The notes: generated by a model from the sequence alone, not told the origin. 64,000 nt of DNA from Parazoarcus communis (GCF_003111665.1 NZ_CP022188.1:2108001-2172000), one strand, 5' to 3'; counted from the first letter of the stretch, positions 28,601-36,843 are shown. Made by a program: numbers and translations.

Positions 28601-30266
28601 GGATGCGAGTCTGGGCGAGCAGGTGGCTGATCGACGATGGATGCGCCTCGAAGTGCGCCTGAAAGTCGGTGACGCCATTCCCGGCGAGCATGTCCAGGTG
28701 GGCGAGCGCGGCGTTCCAGTCCTCTTCCCGCCAGGCGACTGGTGTGGTGTCGTAGAGCGTCTGCAGGCGGTTGCGGTCGGTGCGGGCACGGTTTTCGGAC
28801 TGCTTGATGTCCTCGATGTCGGTGTTTGAACCGTACCAGCGGCTCAGCTGCCCGTCGTCATCGACAATGGGGGTGGCGTGGGTCGTGAACCACCGGTATG
28901 TGCCGTCGTGGCGACGGATGCGGTACTCGATGTCGAGCGGGCGTAAGGTGCGCATCGACGCTTCCCAGGCCTTGGCGAATGCCGGGCGGTCGTCCGGATG
29001 TATCTGGTTGAGCCAGCCATTTCCAAGCTGGCTTTGCTCGTCGATGCCGGTGTAGCTCAGCCATTGGGTGCTCAGGTAATCGCACAGCCCGTCGGCGTCG
29101 CAGCGCCACACCAGTTGCGGCATGGATTCGGCAAGAGTGCGCCAGCGGCGCTGACTTCTGGCTTCGAAGCGTGCGTTCTCGAGGTCGCGCTCGGCCAGCC
29201 GATGGCGCTGCTGGGTTGTCAGCAGGCGCAGGTACATCCACGCGAACAGGCTCAGCAGCACAAGGGCCGACGCCGACACCGCTGTCCAGGTCTGAATGCG
29301 CAGGCTTGCGAGCTGGGTTGCCGGCACCAGGCTGACGAGTTTCCAGGTTTCATGACTGAAGACAGGGACCGGTTGCTTCCGGTTTGCCGAAATGGTCTCC
29401 CATGTCCACAGGCCGTCTGCATTCTCGAACTGTCCTTGCAGCGCCGCACTGATGTGCTGCCAGGCGTCGGGTGAGCGGTCGGCCAGGGTCCGCTGGCGGC
29501 CGAACATGAAGCTCCATTCGTCGGCCTGGTCGGGGCTGATCAGCCAGTGGGCATCGCTGTTGAGCAGCATCAGATGGTCGCGCCCGGCGCCCACGCTCTC
29601 CAGAAGTGCATTGAGCATGAGCTGGGCCTGGATGTTGATGATGAAGATTCCCTGGTCGACGCCACTTTTGCGCGCAAGGCGGATGGCCATCCGCAGCGTC
29701 GGTTTGTAGGGGACCTCCACTTCGTCGTGTTCCACATTGAGGTCGAGCGCCGAGATGTAGATGTTGCCTCCGGCCAGACGCATTGCCTCCTGGAAGTAGT
29801 TGAGCTCGCGTTTGCTCTGCAATTCGCCGCGCGGTGTGATGCGGGCCCCGCCGTTCTCCGCATTGACCCTGACGCGCTCTTCGCCGTCCGGGCCGATCCA
29901 GCGCACCTGGTCGTAACCCGCGTTGCGGTAGATCAGAGAGACAAAGCTGCGTTCGATGGCGCTGAAATCTGTGCTCGTGGGGGCGTCCAGAATGGGCGCC
30001 ACAGCCGGTTCGCTGGTTAGCCCGATCAGGTGCAGGACGGGTACCTCGAGCGAGGATTCGAGACGCTTGCTACCGATGCCGATATTCAGGTTCTCGGTTT
30101 CATGAATTCGGGTGAATTCCGCATCCAGGCGGGACAGGCCGATGGCTGCGCCGGCAACAACGACGATCAGCGCCAGCGGCAGGAAGAGCGAGAGGAACTG
30201 CGGCCAGACGCCCTGCCGCCTCGGGCCTGGCGCGGTGGGGGCATTGCTGTCGGTTTCCTGTGACAT
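25623..30266 (-). CDS. Hybrid histidine kinase: dCache-PAS-HK-REC-REC-Hpt
   Basis: A 1547-residue inner-membrane phosphorelay protein. Two membrane helices (~22-45 and ~325-350) bracket a periplasmic Cache-like sensor (GEERVRVNAENG, NYFQEAM, FIINIQAQLML). Then come PAS-type regions (~375-500, ~510-660, ~680-800), the kinase with H827 in FVANMSHEVRTPMNAI, an ATPase domain (DTGIGMTPEQ, RRFGGTGLGLSI), receiver 1 (D1115 in LIDWKMPDMDG), receiver 2 (D1265 in LMDIQMPEMDG) and a C-terminal Hpt domain with H1413 in AHTLKGAAGNVG. The design allows H-D-H-D relay to another receiver; the next gene encodes one. The periplasmic part resembles that of the cyclase at 20003-21721. Confidence 0.92.
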   Translation of the reverse strand: MSQETDSNAPTAPGPRRQGVWPQFLSLFLPLALIVVVAGAAIGLSRLDAEFTRIHETENLNIGIGSKRLESSLEVPVLHLIGLTSEPAVAPILDAPTSTDFSAIERSFVSLIYRNAGYDQVRWIGPDGEERVRVNAENGGARITPRGELQSKRELNYFQEAMRLAGGNIYISALDLNVEHDEVEVPYKPTLRMAIRLARKSGVDQGIFIINIQAQLMLNALLESVGAGRDHLMLLNSDAHWLISPDQADEWSFMFGRQRTLADRSPDAWQHISAALQGQFENADGLWTWETISANRKQPVPVFSHETWKLVSLVPATQLASLRIQTWTAVSASALVLLSLFAWMYLRLLTTQQRHRLAERDLENARFEARSQRRWRTLAESMPQLVWRCDADGLCDYLSTQWLSYTGIDEQSQLGNGWLNQIHPDDRPAFAKAWEASMRTLRPLDIEYRIRRHDGTYRWFTTHATPIVDDDGQLSRWYGSNTDIEDIKQSENRARTDRNRLQTLYDTTPVAWREEDWNAALAHLDMLAGNGVTDFQAHFEAHPSSISHLLAQTRILNFNQATMTLLGADKTATLRGPSTVLYASPEARRGFVTLLLALHRGETLSSHQTQITTLAGTPLDVLVSASQFDSKGTPGRVFIATVDLRDRVRLRKELERYRDHLEEVVAERTRQLADANRFLHTLADSLPGLVAYWDRDLHCSFANTAFKTWFEVDPDAALGKSMREVMGEAFFDKHEAQVRAALKGDIQQFEHVLPKGSEDDVRYAMTHYIPDLADGVVRGLVVLVTDITQMKLTQVELQQLNVALAERTRQAEDASHAKSDFVANMSHEVRTPMNAILGLSQLLDDTELSAHQRNYLDKIRSASHGLMNVLNDILDFSKLEASRIEIEHEPFRLDDVLERVSDLFAVPASEKGLEMVFDVAPDVPAMLEGDAMRLTQVLNNLVGNAIKFTTSGLIRIRIECTMHSDGKLVLRFSVQDTGIGMTPEQCAQIFAPFTQADTSTTRRFGGTGLGLSICKRLVELMGGTIGVDSTQGEGSTFHFTAALSRSTRPADARHIHLHCERVLVVDDSESVRSVLSGYLSEWQLEPDTAANAETALRKVLAAGADGHPFRLALIDWKMPDMDGLALAQAIRQAGSDGRLPFTPIIIMVTAHDHPSMPQATAAEYTDAVLTKPVTASRLFDVLANVQMHGFSTPRPFPDTLPGSSLFEQAGPIHGARILVAEDNLTNQEVAEAVLSKMGLEVTLANNGREAIEKGQSGHFDAILMDIQMPEMDGLEATRQIRASDWGRTLPIIAMTAAAFDHDRKASEQSGMNAHISKPIDTLVLLKVLLQWVPARPPATAAAAAPAQTPAATAALPMHMDGFDFKAALNRLAHDRALLVRLIRGFSRDFADWAQRFRAALADGDLSTAVRLAHTLKGAAGNVGATQLQTTAGQLEVALAQGDADAADRTIDMLTKLLATIDGTLPAQHAPQQVACANPEKALSDLDHIDELLRRNRLVPEPLLKTLASHLGHDAHHALLSGLLRQIDNFDIAAALITTSELRARLTG

Positions 30267-30439
30267 CCGGGTGCCTGTCTCATGCCGGGGGGATGCCCGA
30301 ACTGTATCAGGACAATGTCACATCGACACCATTGCCGAATGCCCGGGCGGGCGCGCGAGCGCGGAGCCCGGTTCAGGCAGGGGTACGCGTGACTGGCTTT
30401 GCGGGCCGGGTGTCGAAAGCCGGGGCGGCGGTTCAGCGT

Positions 30440-30910
30440 TCAGGAGAGTGGAGTCGTCGACATGCCAGGTTTGGCGCGGAGAATGCGGTCGAGCCGGTTG
30501 GCAAAGGCCTGGCGGTCGGATGGACCAAAGGCGGCGGGGCCGCCAGTGTCGACGCCGGTGCTGCGCAGGGTGTCCATGAAGTTGCGCAGGTCCAGTAGTT
30601 CGCGGATGTTGTCCTTGCTGTAGAGCTCACCGCGCGGACTGAGTGCGCGTGCGCCCTTGGCGACGACTTCTGCGGCCAGTGGAATGTCGGCGGTGATGAC
30701 GAGGTCTGAAGGCTCGACGCGGGTCGCGATGTACTTGTCGGCTTCATCGAAGCCGGGCGGCACCTGAACCATGGCAATGTGTGCCGATGGCGGCGTGCGC
30801 AAGTATTGATTGGCTACCAGCGTCAGCGCTTGTCCGGTGCGTTCGGCGGCGCGGAACAGAATGTCCTTGACGACGCCCGGGCAGGCGTCTGCATCGACCC
30901 AGATATGCAT
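30440..30910 (-). CDS. yaiI: YaiI/YqxD family protein (DUF188)
   Basis: A 156-residue protein of the DUF188 family: [18 protein letters not shown] at the N-terminus, then [29 protein letters not shown] and [13 protein letters not shown]. The invariant acidic residues in VDAD and ITADIPLA suggest a PIN-like metal-binding fold, and a nuclease role has been suggested for the family, but the function is not established. It lies 57 bases downstream of... the region after infA is separate: infA starts upstream at 31219 and ends at 30968, so the two may be cotranscribed. Confidence 0.88.
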   Translation of the reverse strand: MHIWVDADACPGVVKDILFRAAERTGQALTLVANQYLRTPPSAHIAMVQVPPGFDEADKYIATRVEPSDLVITADIPLAAEVVAKGARALSPRGELYSKDNIRELLDLRNFMDTLRSTGVDTGGPAAFGPSDRQAFANRLDRILRAKPGMSTTPLS

Positions 30911-30967
30911 GGAGTGCGCGCGAGGCGCGTGCGTTGCGGCCCTGCCGTTGCCGGCAGGGCATGCGGC

Positions 30968-31219
30968 TTAGCGCGTCGCCGGTGCCATCGGCTGACGGCC
31001 GGGCATGTGGCGGAAGGTGATGCGACCCTTGCTCAGGTCATAGGGCGACATTTCGAGCGAAACCTTGTCGCCGGCAATAATGCGGATGTGGTGCTTGCGC
31101 AGCTTGCCGCCCGAGTAGGCGATGAGCTTGTGACCATTGTCCAGCGTGACGCGGTAGCGGGCGTCAGGGAGGACTTCGTCGACGGTGCCGTGCATTTCAA
31201 TCAGTTCTTCTTTGGCCAT
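30968..31219 (-). CDS. infA: Translation initiation factor IF-1 (extended form)
   Basis: An 83-residue S1-like OB-fold protein that binds the A site of the 30S subunit during initiation. The sequence opens [20 protein letters not shown] and contains [20 protein letters not shown], with the usual end [14 protein letters not shown] followed by an extra tail [12 protein letters not shown]. Standard IF-1 is about 72 residues; the longer form is known as a second IF-1 copy in betaproteobacteria outside the ribosomal-protein cluster, and no ribosomal gene is near here. ATG at 31219 has GGAG upstream. The longer frame to 31699 runs into the tRNA and is not coding. Confidence 0.93.
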   Translation of the reverse strand: MAKEELIEMHGTVDEVLPDARYRVTLDNGHKLIAYSGGKLRKHHIRIIAGDKVSLEMSPYDLSKGRITFRHMPGRQPMAPATR

Positions 31220-31630
31220 ATTCAGGCTCCTAGTGGGTGCGGCTAACCTCACTCCGCGCTGCGGGTGATGCTGGCCACGCTCGCCACCGCCTTGGCAAGC
31301 TTTCAATTCAGTGCTTGGCCGCCACGGGTCGTCCCGCAGGCGGCATACTGTCAAAAGTCGGCACGATGATTGGCGGGCCGAATGTCTTGTGTTGCGTTGG
31401 CACCCCGGGCGCACCTGGCGGCAGAGGTGGTCGGCGCGCTGGGTACTTCGGTGTGCGCGCCGCACGAAAGGCGACCGTGATGTGCATGATCGCGATGCAG
31501 TGCCCGACTGCTCGATGAGCAGCACAGGCGCCGGGTCCGAGTAGGCTTCGGTCCCCCGCGAATGATGTGTCCTGCGGATGGTGCCGGCGCCAGAAATGGA
31601 CCGACATTCGGAGCGAACAACGGATTGAAA
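31220..31630. other. Intergenic region upstream of infA
   Basis: About 410 bases between infA and the tRNA-Lys terminator. It must hold the infA promoter and leader, but I see no convincing -35/-10 pair. Short reading frames on both strands (for example 31308-31607 minus) are Pro/Arg-rich, lack ribosome sites and look like shadow frames. A small RNA or long leader is possible but not supported by clear structure. Confidence 0.4.
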
Positions 31631-31659
31631 AGAAAATAGCCAGACCTCAGTCCGGCTAT
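31631..31659 (-). terminator. Terminator of the tRNA-Lys gene
   Basis: On the minus strand ATAGCCGGAC / GTCTGGCTAT form a 10-bp stem with one wobble, a TGAG loop, and a following TTTC. It lies 14 bases past the CCA end of the tRNA. Confidence 0.75.
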
Positions 31660-31673
31660 CCCCTTGGTTCACT

Positions 31674-31749
31674 TGGTAGGCCGTGCGTGGATCGAACACG
31701 CGACCAACGGATTAAAAGTCCGCTGCTCTACCAGCTGAGCTAACGACCC
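31674..31749 (-). tRNA. tRNA-Lys (anticodon TTT)
   Basis: A complete 76-base cloverleaf with encoded CCA. The 5' end reads GGGTCGTTAGCTCAGCTGGT, the anticodon loop is CTTTTAA, and the T arm is GTGTTCGATCC-like (CGTGTTCGATCCACG). The acceptor stem pairs GGGTCGT with ACGGCCT, so positions 1:72 (G-U) and 4:69 (U-G) are wobble pairs. A consensus promoter lies upstream and a terminator downstream, so it is a single-gene transcript. Confidence 0.95.
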
Positions 31750-31764
31750 CCGGAACAGCCAACA

Positions 31765-31793
31765 ATTCTAGGGGCGAGTTTATTCCGAGTCAA
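31765..31793 (-). promoter_or_regulatory. Sigma-70 promoter of tRNA-Lys
   Basis: On the minus strand TTGACT (31793-31788), a 17-base spacer and TAGAAT (31770-31765). The -10 box ends 15 bases before the mature tRNA 5' end, as expected for a stable RNA gene. Confidence 0.85.
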
Positions 31794-31862
31794 GTTTACG
31801 TGTGAAAAAATGCCCCGACGGGCCGGGATGTGCGAGAAATCCGGGTGCGCACTTGCAGCTCG

Positions 31863-32801
31863 TCAGCGCAGCGAGCCTTTCTCCATCTGCAGGAAGACGT
31901 TGTAGGCGTTGGCGCGATTTGCCTCGCGGAAGGCTGGCAGCTTTTGCCACTGGTGCCAGTCCGTACTTGCGTAGGCTTCGTCGAAGGACTTGAGGTCAGC
32001 CACCGCCTTGCCCATGGATTCGCGCAGGTAGATCAGGTAGTCGCGCGTGAGCGCCAGATCGGCCTGCGGGTTGGTGGAAGCGGGGCCGTGGCCGGGCACC
32101 AGCGCGTCAGGCCGCGCAGCGATCAGGAGATCGAGTGCGCGCAACCACTGCGCGGTGTCCGCGTCACCGACGAAAGGCACGCGTCCGCGGAACAGCATGT
32201 CGCCTGCGAACATGATCTTGTCTTCGACGACTTCCATCACCACGTCGTCGGGCGCATGTGCAGGCCCCACGTAAGTGATGCGGAAGTGGAGGCCGCCCAT
32301 CTCGAATGCGGTGTCCCCGTCCAGCCAGAGATCGGCAGGGATCAGGCGGGTCTTGTCATCGACGAAGGGAAAGAGGTCGGCGCGACGCTGGGCGAGTCGT
32401 GCCTGGGCGCCATCCGAATTGAGCGCTTCAAGGCCGCGGCGATGGGACCAGACCTCGGCGCCGACGGCCTTGAATGCCTGCAGGCCGTAGTAGTGGTCGG
32501 CATGATAGTGGCTGATGACCACGCGCCGGATCGGCTTGTCGGTAAGCTTGCGGATTTCGCCGATCAGTCTTTCACCCAGCGCCGGCGTTCCGAGGGCATC
32601 GAACACCACCACGCCGTCGGGGGTGATGACAAAGCCCGCGTTGGACATGAAGCCTTCGTTGACTGCCGAGGCCATGCCGGCCTTGCCCATGACATACCAG
32701 CTGTGGGGGCCGACCTTGACTGCACGCATGTCGATGGCGTGCACGACATGCGCTGAGAGCAGGCACAGGGTCCCGATCAGAATCGTGATGAGTCGGCGCA
32801 T
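31863..32801 (-). CDS. Exported MBL-fold metallo-hydrolase (SoxH-like)
   Basis: A 312-residue metallo-beta-lactamase-fold protein with a signal peptide (MRRLITILIGTLCLLSAHVVHA). The zinc motif HYHADH is at residues 98-103; later ligands are in VGPAHAPDD, MFAGDMLF and VPGHGP. Homologues include SoxH and hydrolases linked to quinoprotein or sulfur oxidation loci, with poorly defined substrates. The ATG at 32801 has GGAG upstream and gives the signal peptide directly. No sox or quinoprotein genes are near. An AT-rich palindrome lies just upstream of the ribosome site. Confidence 0.85.
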   Translation of the reverse strand: MRRLITILIGTLCLLSAHVVHAIDMRAVKVGPHSWYVMGKAGMASAVNEGFMSNAGFVITPDGVVVFDALGTPALGERLIGEIRKLTDKPIRRVVISHYHADHYYGLQAFKAVGAEVWSHRRGLEALNSDGAQARLAQRRADLFPFVDDKTRLIPADLWLDGDTAFEMGGLHFRITYVGPAHAPDDVVMEVVEDKIMFAGDMLFRGRVPFVGDADTAQWLRALDLLIAARPDALVPGHGPASTNPQADLALTRDYLIYLRESMGKAVADLKSFDEAYASTDWHQWQKLPAFREANRANAYNVFLQMEKGSLR

Positions 32802-32812
32802 GTCCGCTCCTA

Positions 32813-32824
32813 ATATTTGAATAT
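32813..32824 (-). promoter_or_regulatory. AT-rich palindrome upstream of the MBL hydrolase gene
   Basis: ATATT-TG-AATAT is a perfect 5+5 palindrome, conspicuous in this GC-rich DNA, and lies 11-23 bases before the start codon. Its shape and position suit a small repressor of the ArsR type, but no regulator gene is adjacent and the assignment is a guess. Confidence 0.4.
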
Positions 32825-33007
32825 CTGCATACACTAACGAATTGCGTTACAGGCGTCGATCTGCGGTGCAGCATGACGCCGCATGGATGGCACTGACGGT
32901 GAATGTGACGGAGGCGGACCGGCTTGCCTTTTGTCGCCAGCGCTAAGCGGGTATCGTGCCGCACTGCATGATGCACTCCTTTGATGAACCGAAGCAGGAA
33001 GATCCCT

Positions 33008-33619
33008 TTGAGCACGTATGCCGTCATCGACTTCGAGACCACGGGCATGTCTCCCGGACTGGGAGCACGGCCGACCGAGATTGCCGCAGTCCTCGTGCGC
33101 GACGGGGCCATCGTCGATCGTTACCAGAGCCTCATGAATGCTGGTGCGCACGTCCCCTACGAGATTCAGGCCCTCACTGGCATCACCAATGCCATGGTCC
33201 GCGCTGCGCCACGGGTGGAACAGGTGATGAGTGAGGTCGCTGACTTTGTCGGTGAGTGTTCGCTGGTTGCGCATAATGCGGCCTTCGACCGCAAGTTCTG
33301 GGATGCCGAACTTGCGCAACTGGGGCGGCAGCGCGGAGGCGACTTCGTGTGCTCGCTGTTGCTGTCGCGGCGACTGTTCCCGGATGCGCCGAACCACAAG
33401 CTCGGCACCCTCGTGCGCACGCTGCAATTGCCCGCGACCGGCCGTTATCACCGCGCTCTGGCCGATGCGGAGGCGACCGCGCATCTCTTCCTGCGTTTGC
33501 GTGACGAGTTGCAGTCGCGGTTCAGCCTTTCCGGGGTCGATCATGCGCTCCTGCTGGCAGTCCAGAAGGTTGCGCGTGGCGGGTTGGAGCGCTGCGTGGA
33601 ACGCCATCAAGCTCGCTGA
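33008..33619 (+). CDS. DEDDh 3'-5' exonuclease (DNA polymerase III epsilon-like)
   Basis: A 203-residue stand-alone exonuclease domain. Exo I is VIDFETTGMSPG (D8, E10), Exo II is AHNAAFDRKFWDAEL, and Exo III is RYHRALADAEATAHLFL with the catalytic His and Asp. It resembles the epsilon/DnaQ proofreading subunit but lacks the C-terminal polymerase-binding segment, so it is more likely a repair or RNA exonuclease. I prefer the TTG at 33008, which has AGGAA seven bases upstream; an ATG at 32984 would add eight residues without a ribosome site. Confidence 0.85.
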   Translation: MSTYAVIDFETTGMSPGLGARPTEIAAVLVRDGAIVDRYQSLMNAGAHVPYEIQALTGITNAMVRAAPRVEQVMSEVADFVGECSLVAHNAAFDRKFWDAELAQLGRQRGGDFVCSLLLSRRLFPDAPNHKLGTLVRTLQLPATGRYHRALADAEATAHLFLRLRDELQSRFSLSGVDHALLLAVQKVARGGLERCVERHQAR

Positions 33620-33788
33620 GCACAGGGGCTGTCGCGTATCCGCCGCGCGCTCCGGACCCGCCCGAATGACCGTCTGGGGCGCGTTGCGCTTGGATCGTGC
33701 GCTGTCGGGTGGCATAGTCACGGGTTGATTTCAGCCACATCCGGCCAAGACCGGTGATTGGCCGCAACCCTGACTCCGGAGTAGTGAC

Positions 33789-34916
33789 ATGAGCGAATGC
33801 GTGATCCTGCGCGAAATTCCGACTGCCTGTGGCCGACGTTTCGGCCATGCCACGCTGAACGCGCCAGGCACCCTCAATGCGTTGTCGCTCGAGATGATCG
33901 ACCGCCTCGCGCCCCAGTTCGATGCCTGGGTGGCCGATCCGCAGATCGTCGGCATTGTGCTCGACGGTGCCGGTGACAAGGCTTTCTGTGCCGGTGGTGA
34001 TGTGCGGGCGCTCTATCACGCGATCCGCGAGGCCCGTGCGACCGGCAGCCACGAGACGCCCGCCATCGTTCCGGCCTTCTTCGAGCGCGAGTATCGCCTC
34101 GACTATCGCATTCACACCTGTCCGAAACCGGTGCTGTGCTGGGGGCACGGCATCGTCATGGGGGGCGGGATCGGGCTGATGGCGGGCGCTTCGCACCGGG
34201 TCGCGACGATGCAGACCAGGATGGCGATGCCTGAGATCAGCATCGGGCTCTATCCGGATGTGGGCGGGAGCTGGTTCCTGCGGCGCATGCCCGGGCGGAG
34301 CGGGCTCTTTCTCGCACTGACCGGCGCCCAGATCAATGCGGCCGACGCACGTTTCGCCGGCCTCGCCGACTTCATGCTCGAGCACGAAGACAAGTCAGGG
34401 GTGCTGACCGCCTTCGGTGAGACCAGCTGGAGCGACGATGCCGCTGTGAACCACCGCAGACTGAGCCATCTGCTCGAAGAGTCCGGTCGTCGGGCGGCGA
34501 AGCCGGAGTCGATGTTGCGTCGTCACTTCGACCGCATCGACGCCCTCATCGGACACGACGGCCTGGCGCCGATCGTGGCACGCCTGCAGGCGCTCGGTCA
34601 GGATTCCGAGCCGTGGCTCGCCGCTGCCGCAGCCACCTTCAGCCGGGGGGCACCGAGTTCGGCCGTGCTTTCCTTTACCTTGTGGGAGCGCGCCTTGCAT
34701 CTGTCGCTCGCCGACGTGTTTCGTCTTGAGTATCAGGTCTCGTTGGCGGCGACGATGCAGCCCGACTTCTCCGAAGGTGTGCGCGCCTTGCTGGTGGACA
34801 AGGACCGGAATCCCCATTGGCAGAACGCTTCAATCGCGGACGTCGACGCCGAAGAAATCGCTGCGCTCCTGCGACCCCGTTTTCAGGGCGAACATCCGCT
34901 GTCCGATCTCGCTTGA
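33789..34916 (+). CDS. Enoyl-CoA hydratase/isomerase family, 3-hydroxyisobutyryl-CoA hydrolase-like
   Basis: A 375-residue crotonase-fold protein. DKAFCAGGDVRALYHAIRE and the oxyanion loop HGIVMGGGIGLMAGAS are followed by MPEISIGLYPDVGGSWFLRR, where the Glu and Asp match the catalytic pair of 3-hydroxyisobutyryl-CoA hydrolases (valine catabolism). The length (about 100 residues longer than simple hydratases) and the C-terminal ECH_2 part (LEYQVSLAATMQPDFSEGVR, LLVDKDRNPHW) support this group. It stands alone, so substrate and pathway are inferred from family only. Confidence 0.85.
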   Translation: MSECVILREIPTACGRRFGHATLNAPGTLNALSLEMIDRLAPQFDAWVADPQIVGIVLDGAGDKAFCAGGDVRALYHAIREARATGSHETPAIVPAFFEREYRLDYRIHTCPKPVLCWGHGIVMGGGIGLMAGASHRVATMQTRMAMPEISIGLYPDVGGSWFLRRMPGRSGLFLALTGAQINAADARFAGLADFMLEHEDKSGVLTAFGETSWSDDAAVNHRRLSHLLEESGRRAAKPESMLRRHFDRIDALIGHDGLAPIVARLQALGQDSEPWLAAAAATFSRGAPSSAVLSFTLWERALHLSLADVFRLEYQVSLAATMQPDFSEGVRALLVDKDRNPHWQNASIADVDAEEIAALLRPRFQGEHPLSDLA

Positions 34917-34956
34917 TGCAAGCCACGGGACGGGCCGCTATCTGCCCGTCTGCTCG

Positions 34957-34991
34957 CACCCTGCTGCCACGTCTTGTGCGCAGGCAGGGTG
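34957..34991. repeat. Inverted repeat between convergent genes
   Basis: CACCCTGC (34957-34964) and GCAGGGTG (34984-34991) enclose a 19-base loop between the crotonase gene and the TsuA-like gene. No T tract is present on either side; it may be a weak bidirectional terminator. Confidence 0.35.
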
Positions 34992-34999
34992 GCAGAGGA

Positions 35000-36106
35000 T
35001 CAGGCCTCGCGCATCATCAGCCAGTACTGCACTTTCATGGTCGCCGCGGCGCCGGCAATGATGGCCGCAGTCGCAAGGAAAGAGCCGATGGCCAGCGTGG
35101 ACAGGCCGGTGATGCCCTGGCCGATGGTGCAGCCCATCGCCGTGACCCCGCCGAAGCCCATCAGAATGCCGCCGATGAGGTGGCGGATGAGATCGTCCGG
35201 TGTGCGAAAGCCTTCAAGGCGGAAACTGCGGGTGCTCAGCGCGTACAGCATGGAGCCGGCGATGACGCCGAGCGCGCAGGCAATACCGAAAGTCACCACC
35301 CGGCTGGTGTCGCTCCACAGCATCAGCAACTCCAGTGTGTAGGCGAGCGGCGCAACAAAGGACAGCGATTCCGCGCGGCCGCTGTTGGTGCCGATGAATG
35401 CTTCTTCAAGCGTTTCGGGGTGCTCGGCAATGTAGCCGACGTGGGCGGAAACGTACCAGCCGGCGAGGATCAGGCCACCGATCACAATGCCGCCGAGAAG
35501 GACGTCGCTGCGCCATGCCTCGCGCCGGGCGAGTGCGGCCAGCAGCAGGCCGCCTCCGATGACGCCGGCAGCGAGCAGGACCGCGACATCCGGTGCGAAG
35601 CCTGCGCTGGAGAGAAAGGAAGGGAGGTCCTGGGCGTGCGCCAGGTCGATGGCCACCACGTCGATGAAGTTCACCCGCCATACGCCAAACAGCCCGCGCA
35701 GCGTCATGTAGGCGCCGATGGCGACGAAGAAGAACACCACAAGGGACTTCAGGTTGCCGGCGCCGATACGGATCAGGGTCTTGCTGCCGCATCCTGACGC
35801 GAGCGTCATGCCGATGCCGAAACAGATGCCCCCGAAGATGTGCGACAGCCAGATCAGGCGACTGCCGGTGTAGATCGACTTCGATACGTCTATCAGCCCG
35901 CCCAGCCCGAGCGCTGCCGTGCCGAGCACGGCAACCGCGATTGACAGCATCCACATGCGCATGCGGTTCCAGTCGCCCATGTTGACGATGTCCGATACTG
36001 CGCCGAGGGTGCAGAAATTGGTCTTGTTGCCAACGAACCCGAACACGATGCCGATGGCGAAGGCGAGCAGGGCGATGGTCGATACGGCGATTGGTGCTTC
36101 TTCCAT
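35000..36106 (-). CDS. YeeE/YedE family transporter, TsuA-like (thiosulfate uptake)
   Basis: A 368-residue polytopic membrane protein with about ten hydrophobic segments. It carries the cysteine loops of the family: NFCTLGA (C32), SGCGSKTL (C106) and MGCTIGQGITG (C326). In TsuA three pore cysteines relay thiosulfate across the membrane, and these three match by context. No TusA-like (TsuB) gene is adjacent. A second cysteine (C95) lies near C106. The start at 36106 gives the periplasm-facing N-terminus typical of the family. It is on the same strand as queC, 44 bases downstream, and may be read from the same transcript. Confidence 0.85.
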   Translation of the reverse strand: MEEAPIAVSTIALLAFAIGIVFGFVGNKTNFCTLGAVSDIVNMGDWNRMRMWMLSIAVAVLGTAALGLGGLIDVSKSIYTGSRLIWLSHIFGGICFGIGMTLASGCGSKTLIRIGAGNLKSLVVFFFVAIGAYMTLRGLFGVWRVNFIDVVAIDLAHAQDLPSFLSSAGFAPDVAVLLAAGVIGGGLLLAALARREAWRSDVLLGGIVIGGLILAGWYVSAHVGYIAEHPETLEEAFIGTNSGRAESLSFVAPLAYTLELLMLWSDTSRVVTFGIACALGVIAGSMLYALSTRSFRLEGFRTPDDLIRHLIGGILMGFGGVTAMGCTIGQGITGLSTLAIGSFLATAAIIAGAAATMKVQYWLMMREA

Positions 36107-36150
36107 GGCGCAGATACCGGAACGGAAACGAGCTGCGATTCTATTTGAAA

Positions 36151-36843
36151 TCAGCCATTTCGGTGTTGATAAGGTGTGGGGTCGTCAACGCCGGCAGCTT
36201 CGAAGCCGGCACGGCGCAGGCGGCAGGCGTCGCAGCGTCCGCAGGCGCGGCCGTCGTCTGCCGCCTGATAGCATGACACCGTCAGCCCGTAGTTAACGCC
36301 CAGCGCGGTCCCGCGTCGGATGATGTCGGCTTTGGATAGCGTCATCAGCGGGGCATGAATGCGCAGGCCATGGCCTTCGATGCCGGCCTTGGTGGCGAGG
36401 TTGGCCATGGCCTGAAAGGCTTCGATGAAGGCAGGACGACAATCCGGGTAGCCGGAGTAATCCACTGCATTGACGCCGACGAAGACATCGCGTGCACCGA
36501 GTACTTCGGCCCAGGCCATTGCGATCGACAGCATGACGGTATTGCGGGCCGGTACGTAGGTGACCGGGATGCCGTCCGCCTCGACGTCTTCGGGCACGGC
36601 GATGCCGGGGTCGGTCAGGGCCGAGCCGCCGAACTGGCCGAGTTCGACGCGGGCGAGGCGGTGCTCCCTGGCGCCAAGGGCTTCGGCGACGCGTTTCGAT
36701 GCCGTCAGCTCGGCGACATGGCGCTGGCCGTAGGCGACGGACAGGGCGTAGGTTTCAAAACCCTGCTCGCGGGCGATGGCCAGGCAGGTGGCGGAATCCA
36801 GCCCGCCAGACAGCAGGACGATGGCGCGGGGCGTTGAAGTCAT
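36151..36843 (-). CDS. queC: 7-cyano-7-deazaguanine synthase (preQ0 synthase)
   Basis: QueC converts 7-carboxy-7-deazaguanine, ammonia and ATP to preQ0 in queuosine synthesis. The 230-residue protein has the PP-loop ATPase motif SGGLDS (12-17), the substrate region [18 protein letters not shown] and the C-terminal zinc cluster [19 protein letters not shown] with four cysteines. It follows queE by 47 bases at the end of the tol-pal operon. The next enzymes of the pathway (QueF, Tgt) are not in the window. Confidence 0.96.
   Translation of the reverse strand: MTSTPRAIVLLSGGLDSATCLAIAREQGFETYALSVAYGQRHVAELTASKRVAEALGAREHRLARVELGQFGGSALTDPGIAVPEDVEADGIPVTYVPARNTVMLSIAMAWAEVLGARDVFVGVNAVDYSGYPDCRPAFIEAFQAMANLATKAGIEGHGLRIHAPLMTLSKADIIRRGTALGVNYGLTVSCYQAADDGRACGRCDACRLRRAGFEAAGVDDPTPYQHRNG

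Noticed and set aside
31308..31607. Minus-strand 99-codon frame between tRNA-Lys and infA
   Set aside because: Pro/Arg/His-rich, no ribosome site and no recognisable fold; probably non-coding.
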